This document shows, piece by piece, positions 46,301 to 54,373 of a stretch of DNA of 64,000 bases; position 1 is the first letter of the stretch, and every line of letters starts with the position of its first letter. The stretch lies in contig NZ_JAUCMW010000001.1 of NCBI RefSeq assembly GCF_030372765.1, forward strand, positions 310,001 through 374,000. Reading direction: 5' to 3'. The position numbers and the translations under genes were made by a program. Below the pieces are notes generated by a model. It had not been told where the DNA came from and made no database searches. It worked only from the letters and a program-made list of their open reading frames with translations. The DNA comes from Labilibaculum sp. K2S. GTDB lineage: Bacteria; Bacteroidota; Bacteroidia; Bacteroidales; Marinifilaceae.

Positions 46301-46628
46301 TCCTGGAGATGAAAATACTCGTTTCGCAGGAGCTTCAGCAAATTACGATACAGCTATTTATGATAGTTACAGCTATTATTCATATTCTAATGCAAACTAT
46401 GGTGATGCATCGTTTGTAAGATTCAAATCAATAAATATCGCATACAACTTGCCAAATCAATGGATTGATAAGTTGAAAATATCTTCGGCCAGAATATATT
46501 TTCAAGGCCAGAATTTATTTACACTTACAAAAAACAAATATGTTTTTGATCCTGAAACCAGCGGAATGGGGATAGGTACCATGCCACCATTAAGAACATT
46601 TGTTTTAGGTCTTAATTGTTCATTTTAA
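43344..46628 (+). CDS. SusC/RagA-family TonB-dependent transporter with STN domain, module 4
   Basis: A 1094-residue outer-membrane transporter, the shortest of the four. Charged leader and signal segment (VMQVSASVYSQ), STN at about 50-113, CarboxypepD_reg-like domain (GRVMDTHGIPLPGVSVV), the stretch VQVIAYGTSS in place of VVVTGYQ, plug (IDILKDADATAIYGARASNG) and barrel ending in LGLNCSF. The shorter barrel and different TonB-contact stretch set it apart from modules 1-3 and suggest a different ligand. SusD 4 follows after 11 bp. Confidence 0.95.
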   Translation: MKKCETRSFCRKKLYKPLLAMKITLMLIVLNVMQVSASVYSQNTKLDLNMTNQSLVEVFKEIRNNSDFTFVYDLEDVETVKNLDIDQRGATVEEILDNCFLNTNLSYEIVDKVVIVKQKPIVAPKPIQQEKKEIHGRVMDTHGIPLPGVSVVVKGTMIGTSTDVDGNYSIEVDDNHGLIFSFVGMQKQEVKISQRSVVNVVMIAESQVFDEVQVIAYGTSSIRLNTGSVSSVKSDKLTSQPVANPMNALSGRVSGVVIQQSNGLPGSSTSLQIRGKSSLSSGTEPLYVIDGVAFSNENLNSYGIGGANGGISPFSVINPMDIERIDILKDADATAIYGARASNGVVLITTKRGETGKAKLDVNVYTGAGKVGHFIPMMNTDEYLSMRREAFQNDGVEPDEYNAPDLMTYDPKAYTNWQKLLIGGTAHTTDVQATLHGGSEMVKFLVNANFRNEGTVFPGNQGSTKAGARMNLDYGSKNGKFKATFSGAFSNDKTDMYANDLTCFYSLPPNYPVYNEDGSLFWDYYQENPIANLQQTYKGITNNLMGNSTLSYSPIDKLNLKVNLGYTQTTLEQKSKYPVSSFNPSYGMTSFAMFANSKMTNYIIEPTGNYLITGSNWTLNTLLGASLQRNITSGSSLEGSNYSSDALLGAISGAGLISSMYEDSSEYSFASLFGRLTYNFKQKYILNVNYRRDGSSKFGDNNRFGNFGSAGVAWLFSSEQFIKEGLPFLSFGKLRTSYGVTGNDQIDNYIYLALYDIGTTYNNSASLNLKTLSNPNIQWETTRKFEMALDLGFFKDRLFLAANYYMNRSSNQIVNVKTASQSGFNYSMQNLDAVVQNTGLEFDLSSTNIDSEDFKWSTNFNISFPKNKLVSFPGLEESNFSSQYEIGKPINASKYYQYAGVDSSTGEVLYTDKDNDGEPDYEYAPIGNPFYGGLSNTFTYKNWSLDFLIQFSHRKGQTNNISEYQYESVLGNMSNQNTSVLNRWRSPGDENTRFAGASANYDTAIYDSYSYYSYSNANYGDASFVRFKSINIAYNLPNQWIDKLKISSARIYFQGQNLFTLTKNKYVFDPETSGMGIGTMPPLRTFVLGLNCSF

Positions 46629-46639
46629 TTAGAAAAACC

Positions 46640-48043
46640 ATGAGAAAATATATTATAAACACCTTAAAATGTATTTCTGTTTCCACCTTTTCGATGACCT
46701 TATTGTTGCTCAGTTCCTGTGATGATTTTGTTGACATAGGTGCACCGGAAATGCAGGTTGGGGTAGAGGAAGCTTTTGAAAATGAAGCGTCTGCCACCAG
46801 TGCTATTTTGGGATTATATGCGGAATTAAGCACTTATGATGAATATTATGTTGGCTGTATGGAGTGCAGTGCCGATGGGGTATTGCCGTATACAAATGGT
46901 TATGGTTCATTCGTTAGTAATGCTATACCTACTAATAACTATTATACATCTTATTATCTTTGGGGGACTACCTATAATGCAATATTACAGGCTAATTATG
47001 CAATTAATGGATTGAATCAATCCAAAATGCCATCTTCTTCTGTTAAGAGCCAATTGTTGGGAGAAGCTAAATTTTGGCGGGCATTTTCATATTTTTACCT
47101 GGTAAATATGTTTGGAGATGTTCCTATGCCGTTGGGTACTGATGTAATTGAAAACGCTTCGTTGCCAAGAACAGCAACTTCAGATGTTTACGATCAGATT
47201 ATTACAGATCTTACAGATGCGAAAGAATTACTAGGAATGGATGATCCCTCTTTAGGTGATAGAGTAAGAGTTAATCAATCAGGCGTTAGTGCCTTACTTG
47301 CCAGGGTTTATCTTTATCAGGAAGATTGGGTAAAAGCAGAGGCAGAGTCAGGTCTGGTGATAAGTAATTCCGCTTATGAACTGTCAGCATTGGATGAAAC
47401 ATTTGTGAATTCTTGTAAAGAGACCATTTTACAAATTGCCAACACAACCGGTGTTTCAAAATTTGGAGAAATGTATGTTCCTGTATCCGAGCAATCCATG
47501 CCATCTTTTTATTTAACCGATAACTTGTTTAATTCATTTAGTGAAGATGATTTAAGAAAGAGCATGTGGATAAAACAAGTAACTGTTAATGGTCAGGAAT
47601 TCGGTACAATATCCAAATACAAAGTAAAATCCGGCACGGGCAATGAATACGATATTGTTATGCGTTTGGCGGAACAATACTTAATTCGTGCCGAAGCCAG
47701 AGCTCATTTGAATCGTATTACCGGAGCAAATAGTGCAGAAACTGATTTAAATACGATCCGAAACCGTGCAGGGCTTGAAAATACAGATGCTTCCACTCAA
47801 TCAGCAATGTTTCTTGCCATTGAAAAAGAACGGAATCTTGAATTTTTTGGAGAATGGGGACATCGATGGCTGGATTTAAAACGGACTCCGAGTATCGTTG
47901 ATCCAACGAATAAAACAAGGGCTGATGATGTATTGTCCGAAAGCAAACCGACTTGGATTTCTACTGCCATATTGTATCCGATACCCGAAAGTCAGATAAA
48001 AATTAATACTAAGCTTACGCAAAATCCAGGGTACAATAATTAG
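46640..48043 (+). CDS. SusD/RagB-family substrate-binding lipoprotein, module 4
   Basis: A 467-residue lipoprotein (lipobox LLSSCDDF, Cys27). The frame is open from 46616 within susC, but the ATG at 46640 starts the lipoprotein signal. SusD features include LLGEAKFWRAFSYFYLVNMF followed by GDVP, LLARVYLYQEDWVKAE and the C-terminal KERNLEFFGEWGHRWLDLKR. It belongs to the classical SusD subtype more clearly than the SusD proteins of modules 1 and 2. It pairs with SusC 4. Confidence 0.93.
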   Translation: MRKYIINTLKCISVSTFSMTLLLLSSCDDFVDIGAPEMQVGVEEAFENEASATSAILGLYAELSTYDEYYVGCMECSADGVLPYTNGYGSFVSNAIPTNNYYTSYYLWGTTYNAILQANYAINGLNQSKMPSSSVKSQLLGEAKFWRAFSYFYLVNMFGDVPMPLGTDVIENASLPRTATSDVYDQIITDLTDAKELLGMDDPSLGDRVRVNQSGVSALLARVYLYQEDWVKAEAESGLVISNSAYELSALDETFVNSCKETILQIANTTGVSKFGEMYVPVSEQSMPSFYLTDNLFNSFSEDDLRKSMWIKQVTVNGQEFGTISKYKVKSGTGNEYDIVMRLAEQYLIRAEARAHLNRITGANSAETDLNTIRNRAGLENTDASTQSAMFLAIEKERNLEFFGEWGHRWLDLKRTPSIVDPTNKTRADDVLSESKPTWISTAILYPIPESQIKINTKLTQNPGYNN

Positions 48044-48081
48044 CATAATAATGGGATAGTTAGTTGAAATAATTAGGATAT

Positions 48082-48112
48082 CGTTGATAAATATTTTAAA
48101 GGTTTATCAACG
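48082..48112 (+). other. Stem-loop after susD 4
   Basis: CGTTGATAAA pairs perfectly with TTTATCAACG around an 11-nt loop, without a following T-run. It sits between susD and the thioredoxin-fold genes, like the stem after susD 1. It may protect the susCD mRNA 3' end or uncouple expression of the downstream genes. Confidence 0.5.
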
Positions 48113-48155
48113 GTTTCTAATTGAGAACAGCTAAAAATGTTTAATAATCAGCATA

Positions 48156-49487
48156 ATGTTTAAAAAATCAAGTATAAAATTACAGCTTGGCTTCATATTG
48201 AGTTTATTCTTTTTTACTCATAACGGTCTTGCACAAACCGAACAAGACACCAGCCAAATCACCTTCACTATTGGTACCGAAGTGTACGATTATCCGGAGG
48301 TACAATGGATTAAAGGGGATTCAATTACTAAATTTGATAAAGATAAGATCTACATTATTGAATGTTGGGCTACTTGGTGTGGCCCGTGTAAAGGAGCTAT
48401 ACCGCATTTAAATGAGCTTCACAAAAAATACGAAGATAAAATTGTTATTGTCGGGCAAAATGTATTCGAAAACAATTTAGCCAGAGTAAAAAAGTTTGTT
48501 GCCGGTAAAGGGGATGAAATGTCGTACCGTGTTGCTTATAGTGGAGGAACAGAGAGTGATTTTTCTAAGAAATGGCTGAAGCCTGCAGGAATTAATTCGA
48601 TTCCAATTACAATTGTAATTCAGAACAATCGAGTAATTTGGATGCCTCACCCTAATGGATTAACAGATGGAGCAATTGATTTGCTTATAAATAAAGAATT
48701 TTCGGAAGAAAAACTTAAGGAACTTAGTTCCGGAAGCAAGATCGTAAGAATAAGAAACTTGATATTTGATGATAAGAAATATGACGAAGCATTAGTTGCA
48801 ACGGATGAAATACTGCTTGAAGAGCCTGATAATGAACTCGCATTAATCTATAAGTCTGCAGCGCTTAAAAGAAGCGGAAAATCTGACGAGGCTCTTGCAT
48901 ATTTTGAAAAAAGGCGTCAGGAAAAATTCTTACCGCCTGTGCTGTTTCAGCTATATAGTATACTTATGGAAGAGGAGCAGTTTGATCAATTAATAAAGTA
49001 CGTAAATATTGATTTTGACAGAGCCTTATTGGAGAATACTTCTGCTGCAGGAGATATCATCGCATCTGGATATGAGGCTTATGTTGCTAAAAAAGATTAT
49101 AAAGGACTTGTTGCATTTATCAATCGGGTTTCAAACAGCACTACTGATAGTGATCTTCTGAAAACTACCTTTGTTGTAGCCGCTTACTACCCAGTAACTC
49201 CAATGGTAAAGATTGTTGACGATGCCATTTACAATGTTGCCTCAAAATTTTTGAAGGAAAATCAATTGGATTTCGGATATCTGGCTTTAGTCACTCAAAT
49301 GTTTTGGGCGAATAACGAAAAGGAGTATGCAAAAACAATGGTGAAGAGATCTCTTGAATTAGCGGTTAAGGAGAACCTTCCGGAAACTGGCATCAATGTA
49401 TTAAAAATGTTTTCCGACTCTTTGGATAAAGGAATTTTCCCTACAGAGGCGGAATTAGAAAAAATGGCAGCTGAGATGGCAAAATAA
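48156..49487 (+). CDS. Exported TlpA-type thioredoxin with TPR-like C-terminus, module 4
   Basis: A 443-residue exported protein with a signal peptide at 1-26 (HNGLAQ). The redox domain lies at the N-terminus (about 35-185) with WCGPC, Cys75/Cys78, a third cysteine Cys70 five residues earlier, and cis-proline INSIPITIVI. The C-terminal half is helical with TPR-like repeats (KKYDEALVATDEILLEEPDN). The domain order is reversed relative to the DUF4369-TlpA proteins of modules 1 and 3. It is soluble rather than lipid-anchored. Together with the next gene, 12 bp downstream, it forms a two-thioredoxin pair. Confidence 0.9.
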   Translation: MFKKSSIKLQLGFILSLFFFTHNGLAQTEQDTSQITFTIGTEVYDYPEVQWIKGDSITKFDKDKIYIIECWATWCGPCKGAIPHLNELHKKYEDKIVIVGQNVFENNLARVKKFVAGKGDEMSYRVAYSGGTESDFSKKWLKPAGINSIPITIVIQNNRVIWMPHPNGLTDGAIDLLINKEFSEEKLKELSSGSKIVRIRNLIFDDKKYDEALVATDEILLEEPDNELALIYKSAALKRSGKSDEALAYFEKRRQEKFLPPVLFQLYSILMEEEQFDQLIKYVNIDFDRALLENTSAAGDIIASGYEAYVAKKDYKGLVAFINRVSNSTTDSDLLKTTFVVAAYYPVTPMVKIVDDAIYNVASKFLKENQLDFGYLALVTQMFWANNEKEYAKTMVKRSLELAVKENLPETGINVLKMFSDSLDKGIFPTEAELEKMAAEMAK

Positions 49488-49499
49488 TATTCTAAAACA

Positions 49500-50768
49500 A
49501 TGAAGATGAAGAGAAGGACAATTGTTCTGTTTTTTTTAGTTTCCATTTCCTGTTGTATAATGGCTCAGCAAAAGGGAGTTCAGTTTGTACATGGTCTTAA
49601 ATGGACAGAAGTAAAAGCAAAAGCAAAGGCTGAAAATAAGTATATATTTGTAGATTGTTTTACAACCTGGTGTGGCCCATGCAAAATGGTAAGTACAAAA
49701 ATTTTTCCGTTGGAGGAAGTCGGGCAGTTTTTTAATCAAAACTTTATTAATGTTAAAGTACAGATGGATAAAACCCCGCATGATAAGGAAGATGTTAAGG
49801 CATGGTATTCTGATGTTGATACAATTGCCAAGATTGGTCAGGTGGTAAATTACCCTACGTTTTTATATTTCACCCCGGCAGGGGAACTTATTCATCGCTA
49901 TGTGGGTGCTCCATCTGAGCCAAATGAGTTTATTGAATACGCTAAAGCAGCACTCGATTCTTCCACTCAATATATCAGCTTAAAAAAGAAGTTTGAGAGT
50001 ACATTGGATCCTGATCTTTCTTTGTTGAGAAGTATGGCAATAGCTTTTTCGCATAATGGTGATACAAAAAACGGAGAAGGAGACATGGGGCAGCAATGTG
50101 CCAATGAGTTTATCTCAAAATCGAAAGTTAAAGATCTTCTTACAAAGGAGAATATCGATTTTATGATAAGATTTACTCATAATGTGAGCGATAAGGGTTT
50201 TGAAATATTCCGCCAATACGGAGCATCCATCGATTCGGTAGAAGGAAGGAAGATATCGAGGTCTCTTGTGGAGGGGACTATTTTTTATAGAGAGGTTTTG
50301 CCATTGATTAATAATCAATCCTCCCCGGATTGGAATAAAATAAGAGAATCAATAAATTCTAAGTATCCTGAATATAGTGATGTTTTGGTAACAAAGGCCA
50401 GGATCATCTATTTTGGCGAACATAAGGAATGGAACTATTTTGTGAAGGAAGTAGAACAGTGGATGCAGATAGTAAGTAAAAAATCTTTAGGTGAAGATAT
50501 CAATGGTTATGTTTGGACTATACTTACTTCCTGTAATGATAAGAATTCTTTGGAAAAAGCGCTTGAATGGAGTGAAATTGCTTTGAAACAAAACGAGACA
50601 GATATTTCTTCACTGGCAACTTATGCAAATATACTATATGTACTTGGAAGAAATGAGGAGGCGGTAAAATATATGCAAAAAGTGGTTTTGCTTGCTGAAG
50701 AGAGTGATCGGGAATATATGGAAGAGTTATTGGACATGATGAAAAGCGGGCAAAAGATTAATTTCTAA
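49500..50768 (+). CDS. Exported thioredoxin-fold protein with helical C-terminus, module 4
   Basis: A 422-residue exported protein (signal peptide about 1-23, SCCIMAQ). The thioredoxin-like domain carries WCGPC (Cys58, Cys61), a third cysteine Cys53 five residues before, and cis-proline VNYPTFLYF. An insert of about 12 residues (HDKEDVKAWYSDVDTIAKIG) before the cis-proline loop is absent from the paralogues. The C-terminus is TPR-like. It is the fourth member of the one-per-module paralogue set and lies 12 bp after the TlpA-type gene, ending module 4. Confidence 0.88.
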   Translation: MKMKRRTIVLFFLVSISCCIMAQQKGVQFVHGLKWTEVKAKAKAENKYIFVDCFTTWCGPCKMVSTKIFPLEEVGQFFNQNFINVKVQMDKTPHDKEDVKAWYSDVDTIAKIGQVVNYPTFLYFTPAGELIHRYVGAPSEPNEFIEYAKAALDSSTQYISLKKKFESTLDPDLSLLRSMAIAFSHNGDTKNGEGDMGQQCANEFISKSKVKDLLTKENIDFMIRFTHNVSDKGFEIFRQYGASIDSVEGRKISRSLVEGTIFYREVLPLINNQSSPDWNKIRESINSKYPEYSDVLVTKARIIYFGEHKEWNYFVKEVEQWMQIVSKKSLGEDINGYVWTILTSCNDKNSLEKALEWSEIALKQNETDISSLATYANILYVLGRNEEAVKYMQKVVLLAEESDREYMEELLDMMKSGQKINF

Positions 50769-50802
50769 CATACGAGTTGATAAGAATGGAATAATTTGCC
50801 TT

Positions 50803-50837
50803 GTAACATGATGCTGAGAGTTTCATCATCATGTTAC
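50803..50837 (+). terminator. Stem-loop at the end of module 4
   Basis: GTAACATGATG pairs perfectly over 11 bp with CATCATGTTAC around a 13-nt loop. The T-tract after it is weak (GGTGATTTTGG), so it may be a processing or stabilising stem rather than a classical terminator. Confidence 0.5.
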
Positions 50838-50949
50838 GGTGATTTTGGTGATAAAGTTAAAGCTTTAGAGAACATCAATACTTTTCTGGATGCTCATGCA
50901 GACAACATGTAATCGATTGTCAAATAGGAAATTTTTTTATGCCTGCAAA

Positions 50950-50978
50950 TTCACCCTATTTACACTTTATATTGTCTT
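50950..50978 (+). promoter_or_regulatory. Putative ECF-sigma promoter before the DsbD alpha-domain gene
   Basis: A perfect TTCACC at 50950-50955, a 17-nt spacer and a perfect TGTCTT at 50973-50978, 62 nt before the ATG. CCTATT directly after TTCAC is shared with the dsbD promoter. Confidence 0.6.
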
Positions 50979-51040
50979 TAAAGTAAGAAGAAGGCTTAAA
51001 AAGTTGGCTGAAAATATAAATTACAACTAAATAGACCAAA

Positions 51041-51514
51041 ATGAATAGAAAAATTACACTTGCAGCACTCTTACTCATAGTGCTAAGCAGCATTTCGTTC
51101 GGACAAATTTTAACTCCATCAAAATGGAAGGTAGAATTGTCAAAAAAGGAATTTAAAGCTGGAGAAGTTATTGATATTGTGTTTAAAGCAACTATTGACA
51201 AGACCTGGCATTTGTATTCAAACGATTTTGATCCGGAATTGGGGCCAATTTTAATTGAGTTTGATTTTGAAAAGAACGCAAGCTATGAGAGAATTGGAAA
51301 TGTGAAGCCAATAAATGCCAAAAAGCATTATGACAAAATATGGGAAGGTGAAGTAAGTTATTTTGAGAATACAGCTGAAATGCGTCAACAAATCAAAATA
51401 AAAAGCCTGCCATTAAAAATTGTTGGAACCTTCGAATATCAAACCTGTTCAGATAAAAGTGGGCAGTGTGTAATGGGAGATGATGAGTTTGATATTACAT
51501 ATCCTGCTAATTAA
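51041..51514 (+). CDS. Stand-alone DsbD N-terminal (alpha) domain protein
   Basis: A 157-residue exported protein (signal peptide 1-21, SISFGQ) that consists only of the DsbD alpha domain. By hand count it matches the first 150 residues of the DsbD protein encoded 616 bp downstream at 103 positions, about 69 percent. The redox pair Cys136/Cys143 (TCSDKSGQCVMGDD) is at the same positions. In DsbD the alpha domain hands electrons to periplasmic partners, so a free copy could act as a soluble shuttle between DsbD and the many thioredoxin-fold proteins. It has its own promoter and terminator. Confidence 0.9.
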   Translation: MNRKITLAALLLIVLSSISFGQILTPSKWKVELSKKEFKAGEVIDIVFKATIDKTWHLYSNDFDPELGPILIEFDFEKNASYERIGNVKPINAKKHYDKIWEGEVSYFENTAEMRQQIKIKSLPLKIVGTFEYQTCSDKSGQCVMGDDEFDITYPAN

Positions 51515-51597
51515 AATAGAACTATTATTAAAATTTTAATCACACCAATACTTTACAGGAGTTTAATTAATTAGCATATCGATTAAATTCTGAATTT

Positions 51598-51622
51598 AAA
51601 GCCACCCCTCAGGTGGCTTTTT
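51598..51622 (+). terminator. Intrinsic terminator after the DsbD alpha-domain gene
   Basis: AAAGCCACC pairs perfectly with GGTGGCTTT around a CCTCA loop, followed by a T-run. Confidence 0.92.
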
Positions 51623-51995
51623 CATTTGTACATAAGTTTGGATATCGTATCCAATATCCATTAGAAAATTAATTTATTTAATTGGTAAAGACTGAGATGA
51701 TCATTTTAAAATCAGGAAGAAATTAGTTTCACAAGAAAAACACAAGCATATTTAATTAAAAACGAACCAAAACATACCTTTTTATTACGATTTGATAAAA
51801 AAATAGTACTAAAAATGTACACTTTTAGTGAATTGTTATTTTTATCTAATCTAGATTGAAAGCATTTTTGATTCATGTAGATTATCAGTGTAATTACATT
51901 GAATTAAATAAACAAAATAATTGTGAAGATGATAATCGAATGTCTTGTAATAGCTTAGTAATTAACAAATATTAGCAAATTTTTTCATTCAGGCT
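51623..51995 (+). other. AT-rich intergenic stretch before dsbD
   Basis: This is the middle of a 616-base gap. No gene is visible. A weak hairpin ACTAAAA-N8-TTTTAGT lies near 51,811-51,833. The dsbD promoter element follows at 51996-52024. Confidence 0.4.
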
Positions 51996-52024
51996 TTCAC
52001 CCTATTATATGTTTTGGTTGTCTT
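51996..52024 (+). promoter_or_regulatory. Putative ECF-sigma promoter before dsbD
   Basis: A perfect TTCACC at 51996-52001, a 17-nt spacer and a perfect TGTCTT at 52019-52024, 106 nt before the ATG. The neighbouring bases (GGCTTTCACC, GGTTGTCTT) match those before the module 1 thioredoxin gene. Confidence 0.6.
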
Positions 52025-52130
52025 TACAGTAACAATACAGAATTAAAAGAAGAATCAAATAAACTAAAGCAACTCAATTACATTGGGTCATACTTCTGAG
52101 GTAGGATCCAATTAATAAAAAGATTAAAAA

Positions 52131-54134
52131 ATGAAATTGAAATTTACATTTCTTGCCATTTTAGTGGTAATGTTTAGCGGATTTTCATTTGGACAAGTAC
52201 TACAGCCTGCCAAATGGAATGTTGAGTTTTCGAATAAAGAGGTTAAGGTAGGTGATCAGCTGGATGTTGTTTTTAAGGCTGCGATTGATAAAACCTGGCA
52301 TGTATACTCAAACGATTTCGACCCTGAGTTGGGGCCGGTATTAATTAAATTTGATTTTACAGAAAATTCCAGTTACGAAAGAATTGGTGAAGTAAAACCA
52401 ATAAATGCTCATAAACACTACGATGAAATATGGGGTGGTGAAGTAAGCTATTTCGAAAAGGAAGCTGAGATGCGCCAAAGTATTTTGGTGAAGGAATTGC
52501 CCTTGCATGTAAAAGGAACCTTTGAATACCAGACTTGTTCCGATGCTACAGGGCAATGTGTAATGGGGGATGATAATTTTGATTTGCAGGTTAAATACGG
52601 AGCTGTAACTGTTGCGCAAAAAGTGAAAGCTGAAGCATCGGCACCGTTAAAAGAATCAAAAGATAAGAAAGGACTTTGGGCAGTATTTATTTTTGCCTTT
52701 TTAGGTGGTTTAGCCGCAATTTTTACTCCCTGTGTGTTCCCTATGATTCCCATGACGGTCAGTTTTTTTATGCACAGCAGTGAAAACAAGGCCAAAGGTA
52801 GAATGCAGGCTTTCTTCTATGGGTTTTCTATTATTGCGATATATACTTTTATTGGTACGTTGCTTGCCGTTGTTATGGGACCGGGTTTTGCCAACTTCCT
52901 TTCAACACATTGGGTTCCTAATGTTTTCTTCTTTTTAATTTTCATGGTGTTTGCCGCATCCTTCTTTGGAATGTTTGAAATTACCATGCCAAGCTGGATG
53001 GTGAATAAGTCTGTATCAAACGAAGATAAAGGTGGATTATTGGGTGCTTTCTTTATGGCATTTACTTTGGTTTTGGTTTCGTTCTCATGCACAGGACCTA
53101 TTGTAGGTGCCATTTTAGTTGCATCGGCAGGAGGAGAAGTATTAATGCCAATTGTTGGAATGTTAGGATTTTCTACAGCATTTGCGATGCCATTTACATT
53201 GTTTGCCATTTTCCCGGGATGGTTGAATAAAATGCCGAAGTCCGGTGGATGGTTAAACTCAGTAAAAGTTGTTTTGGGATTTATTGAGCTGGCTTTAGGT
53301 CTTAAATTCTTAAGCATTGCTGATCAAACTTACCATTGGGGAATTTTAGATCGTGAAATTTACCTTGCTGTTTGGATAGTTGTATTTGCCTTATTGGGAT
53401 TGTATTTATTGGGTAAACTCAAATTCTCTCATGACAGTGAATTGAAATTTGTTAGTGTTCCTCGTCTGCTGTTGGCAGTTGTGACCTTTTCGTTTGTAGT
53501 TTATATGATTCCAGGAATGTTTGGAGCTCCTTTAAAAGCTCTTTCAGGGTACATTCCACCACAAGCAACTCAGGATTTTGATATTAATAAGATTGTACGA
53601 AATAATGCAGGTAATAGCGGTGCAGTTCATCAGGAAGCCCATACCGCTATGTATTCAGACTTTTTACATTTACCTCATGGCTTAAACGGATATTTCGATT
53701 ACAAGGAAGGAATGGCTGCGGCTAAAAAGCAAAACAAACCTGTATTTATGGATTTCACAGGTCACGGTTGTGTTAACTGCCGGGAAATGGAAGCCAATGT
53801 ATGGTCAGATCCACAAGTATTGAAGCGTTTGCGTGAAGACTATGTGGTAATTGCAATGTATGTTGATGATAAAACAGAATTGCCTAAAGAAGAATGGATT
53901 GTTTCCAGTTATGATGGTAAAAAGAAGAAGACTTTAGGAAAGAAAAATGCCGATTTCCAAATTTCAAATTATAATATTAATGCTCAGCCTTACTATTGTT
54001 TGCTTAATTCGGATGGTGAAGATATTGCTGCACCAAGAGCCTATGATTTGGATGCAGGTAAATTTGTTGAATTCCTTGATGAAGGAATTAAAAACTTCAA
54101 GCAAAAAAAAACAGTGGCAGTAAGAGTTAACTAA
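52131..54134 (+). CDS. dsbD: Thiol:disulfide interchange protein DsbD
   Basis: A 667-residue three-domain DsbD that moves reducing equivalents from cytoplasmic thioredoxin to the periplasm. Signal peptide 1-21. Alpha domain to about 155 with Cys136/Cys143. Membrane domain about 181-460 with redox cysteines Cys201 (FTPCVFPMIP) and Cys320 (SFSCTGPIVGA). C-terminal thioredoxin-like gamma domain with Cys547/Cys550 (HGCVNCREME). All six redox cysteines are present, so it should be functional. Its position next to four modules with seven exported thioredoxin-fold proteins, and its sharing of their promoter element, suggest that it feeds them. Confidence 0.95.
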   Translation: MKLKFTFLAILVVMFSGFSFGQVLQPAKWNVEFSNKEVKVGDQLDVVFKAAIDKTWHVYSNDFDPELGPVLIKFDFTENSSYERIGEVKPINAHKHYDEIWGGEVSYFEKEAEMRQSILVKELPLHVKGTFEYQTCSDATGQCVMGDDNFDLQVKYGAVTVAQKVKAEASAPLKESKDKKGLWAVFIFAFLGGLAAIFTPCVFPMIPMTVSFFMHSSENKAKGRMQAFFYGFSIIAIYTFIGTLLAVVMGPGFANFLSTHWVPNVFFFLIFMVFAASFFGMFEITMPSWMVNKSVSNEDKGGLLGAFFMAFTLVLVSFSCTGPIVGAILVASAGGEVLMPIVGMLGFSTAFAMPFTLFAIFPGWLNKMPKSGGWLNSVKVVLGFIELALGLKFLSIADQTYHWGILDREIYLAVWIVVFALLGLYLLGKLKFSHDSELKFVSVPRLLLAVVTFSFVVYMIPGMFGAPLKALSGYIPPQATQDFDINKIVRNNAGNSGAVHQEAHTAMYSDFLHLPHGLNGYFDYKEGMAAAKKQNKPVFMDFTGHGCVNCREMEANVWSDPQVLKRLREDYVVIAMYVDDKTELPKEEWIVSSYDGKKKKTLGKKNADFQISNYNINAQPYYCLLNSDGEDIAAPRAYDLDAGKFVEFLDEGIKNFKQKKTVAVRVN

Positions 54135-54264
54135 ATTAAAAGAGAAATTATTTTGTTTTAGCAAGAGGGCAGGAAGATATTTAAGAAAAATATTAGTTAG
54201 TGAGTTAGTAGTTAGTAAGTTTTCATGTGTAAGGTATGAAAACGTGGTTAGTAGGGAAGATGTA

Positions 54265-54292
54265 GATGGCAGGGCCGGCAATCCCTGTCATC
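54265..54292. other. Hairpin in the dsbD-M16 gap
   Basis: GATGGCAGGG pairs with CCCTGTCATC over 10 bp (one G-T pair) around an 8-nt loop, without a T-run. TTAG-rich direct repeats flank it (ATTAGTTAGTG at 54192 and again at 54357). Confidence 0.4.
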
Positions 54293-54373
54293 TCATCATC
54301 AAACCTGAATATTTTTTGTAGTTGTTAAAACAAAATCAAGATAAACAATAACAAACATTAGTTAGTGGTGAAA

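Noticed and set aside
9115..50768. The four modules as polysaccharide utilisation loci
   Set aside because: No glycoside hydrolase, lyase, esterase of a glycan family, or sulfatase is encoded within the modules. The recurrent accessory genes are thioredoxin-fold proteins.
52817..53317. 166-codon minus-strand frame inside dsbD
   Set aside because: Antisense shadow of the hydrophobic dsbD membrane domain. No independent support.
54192..54368. ATTAGTTAGTG direct repeats around the first hairpin after dsbD as a target-site duplication
   Set aside because: The repeats are low-complexity TTAG runs and the enclosed DNA has no clear transposon ends, so chance or slippage is enough.
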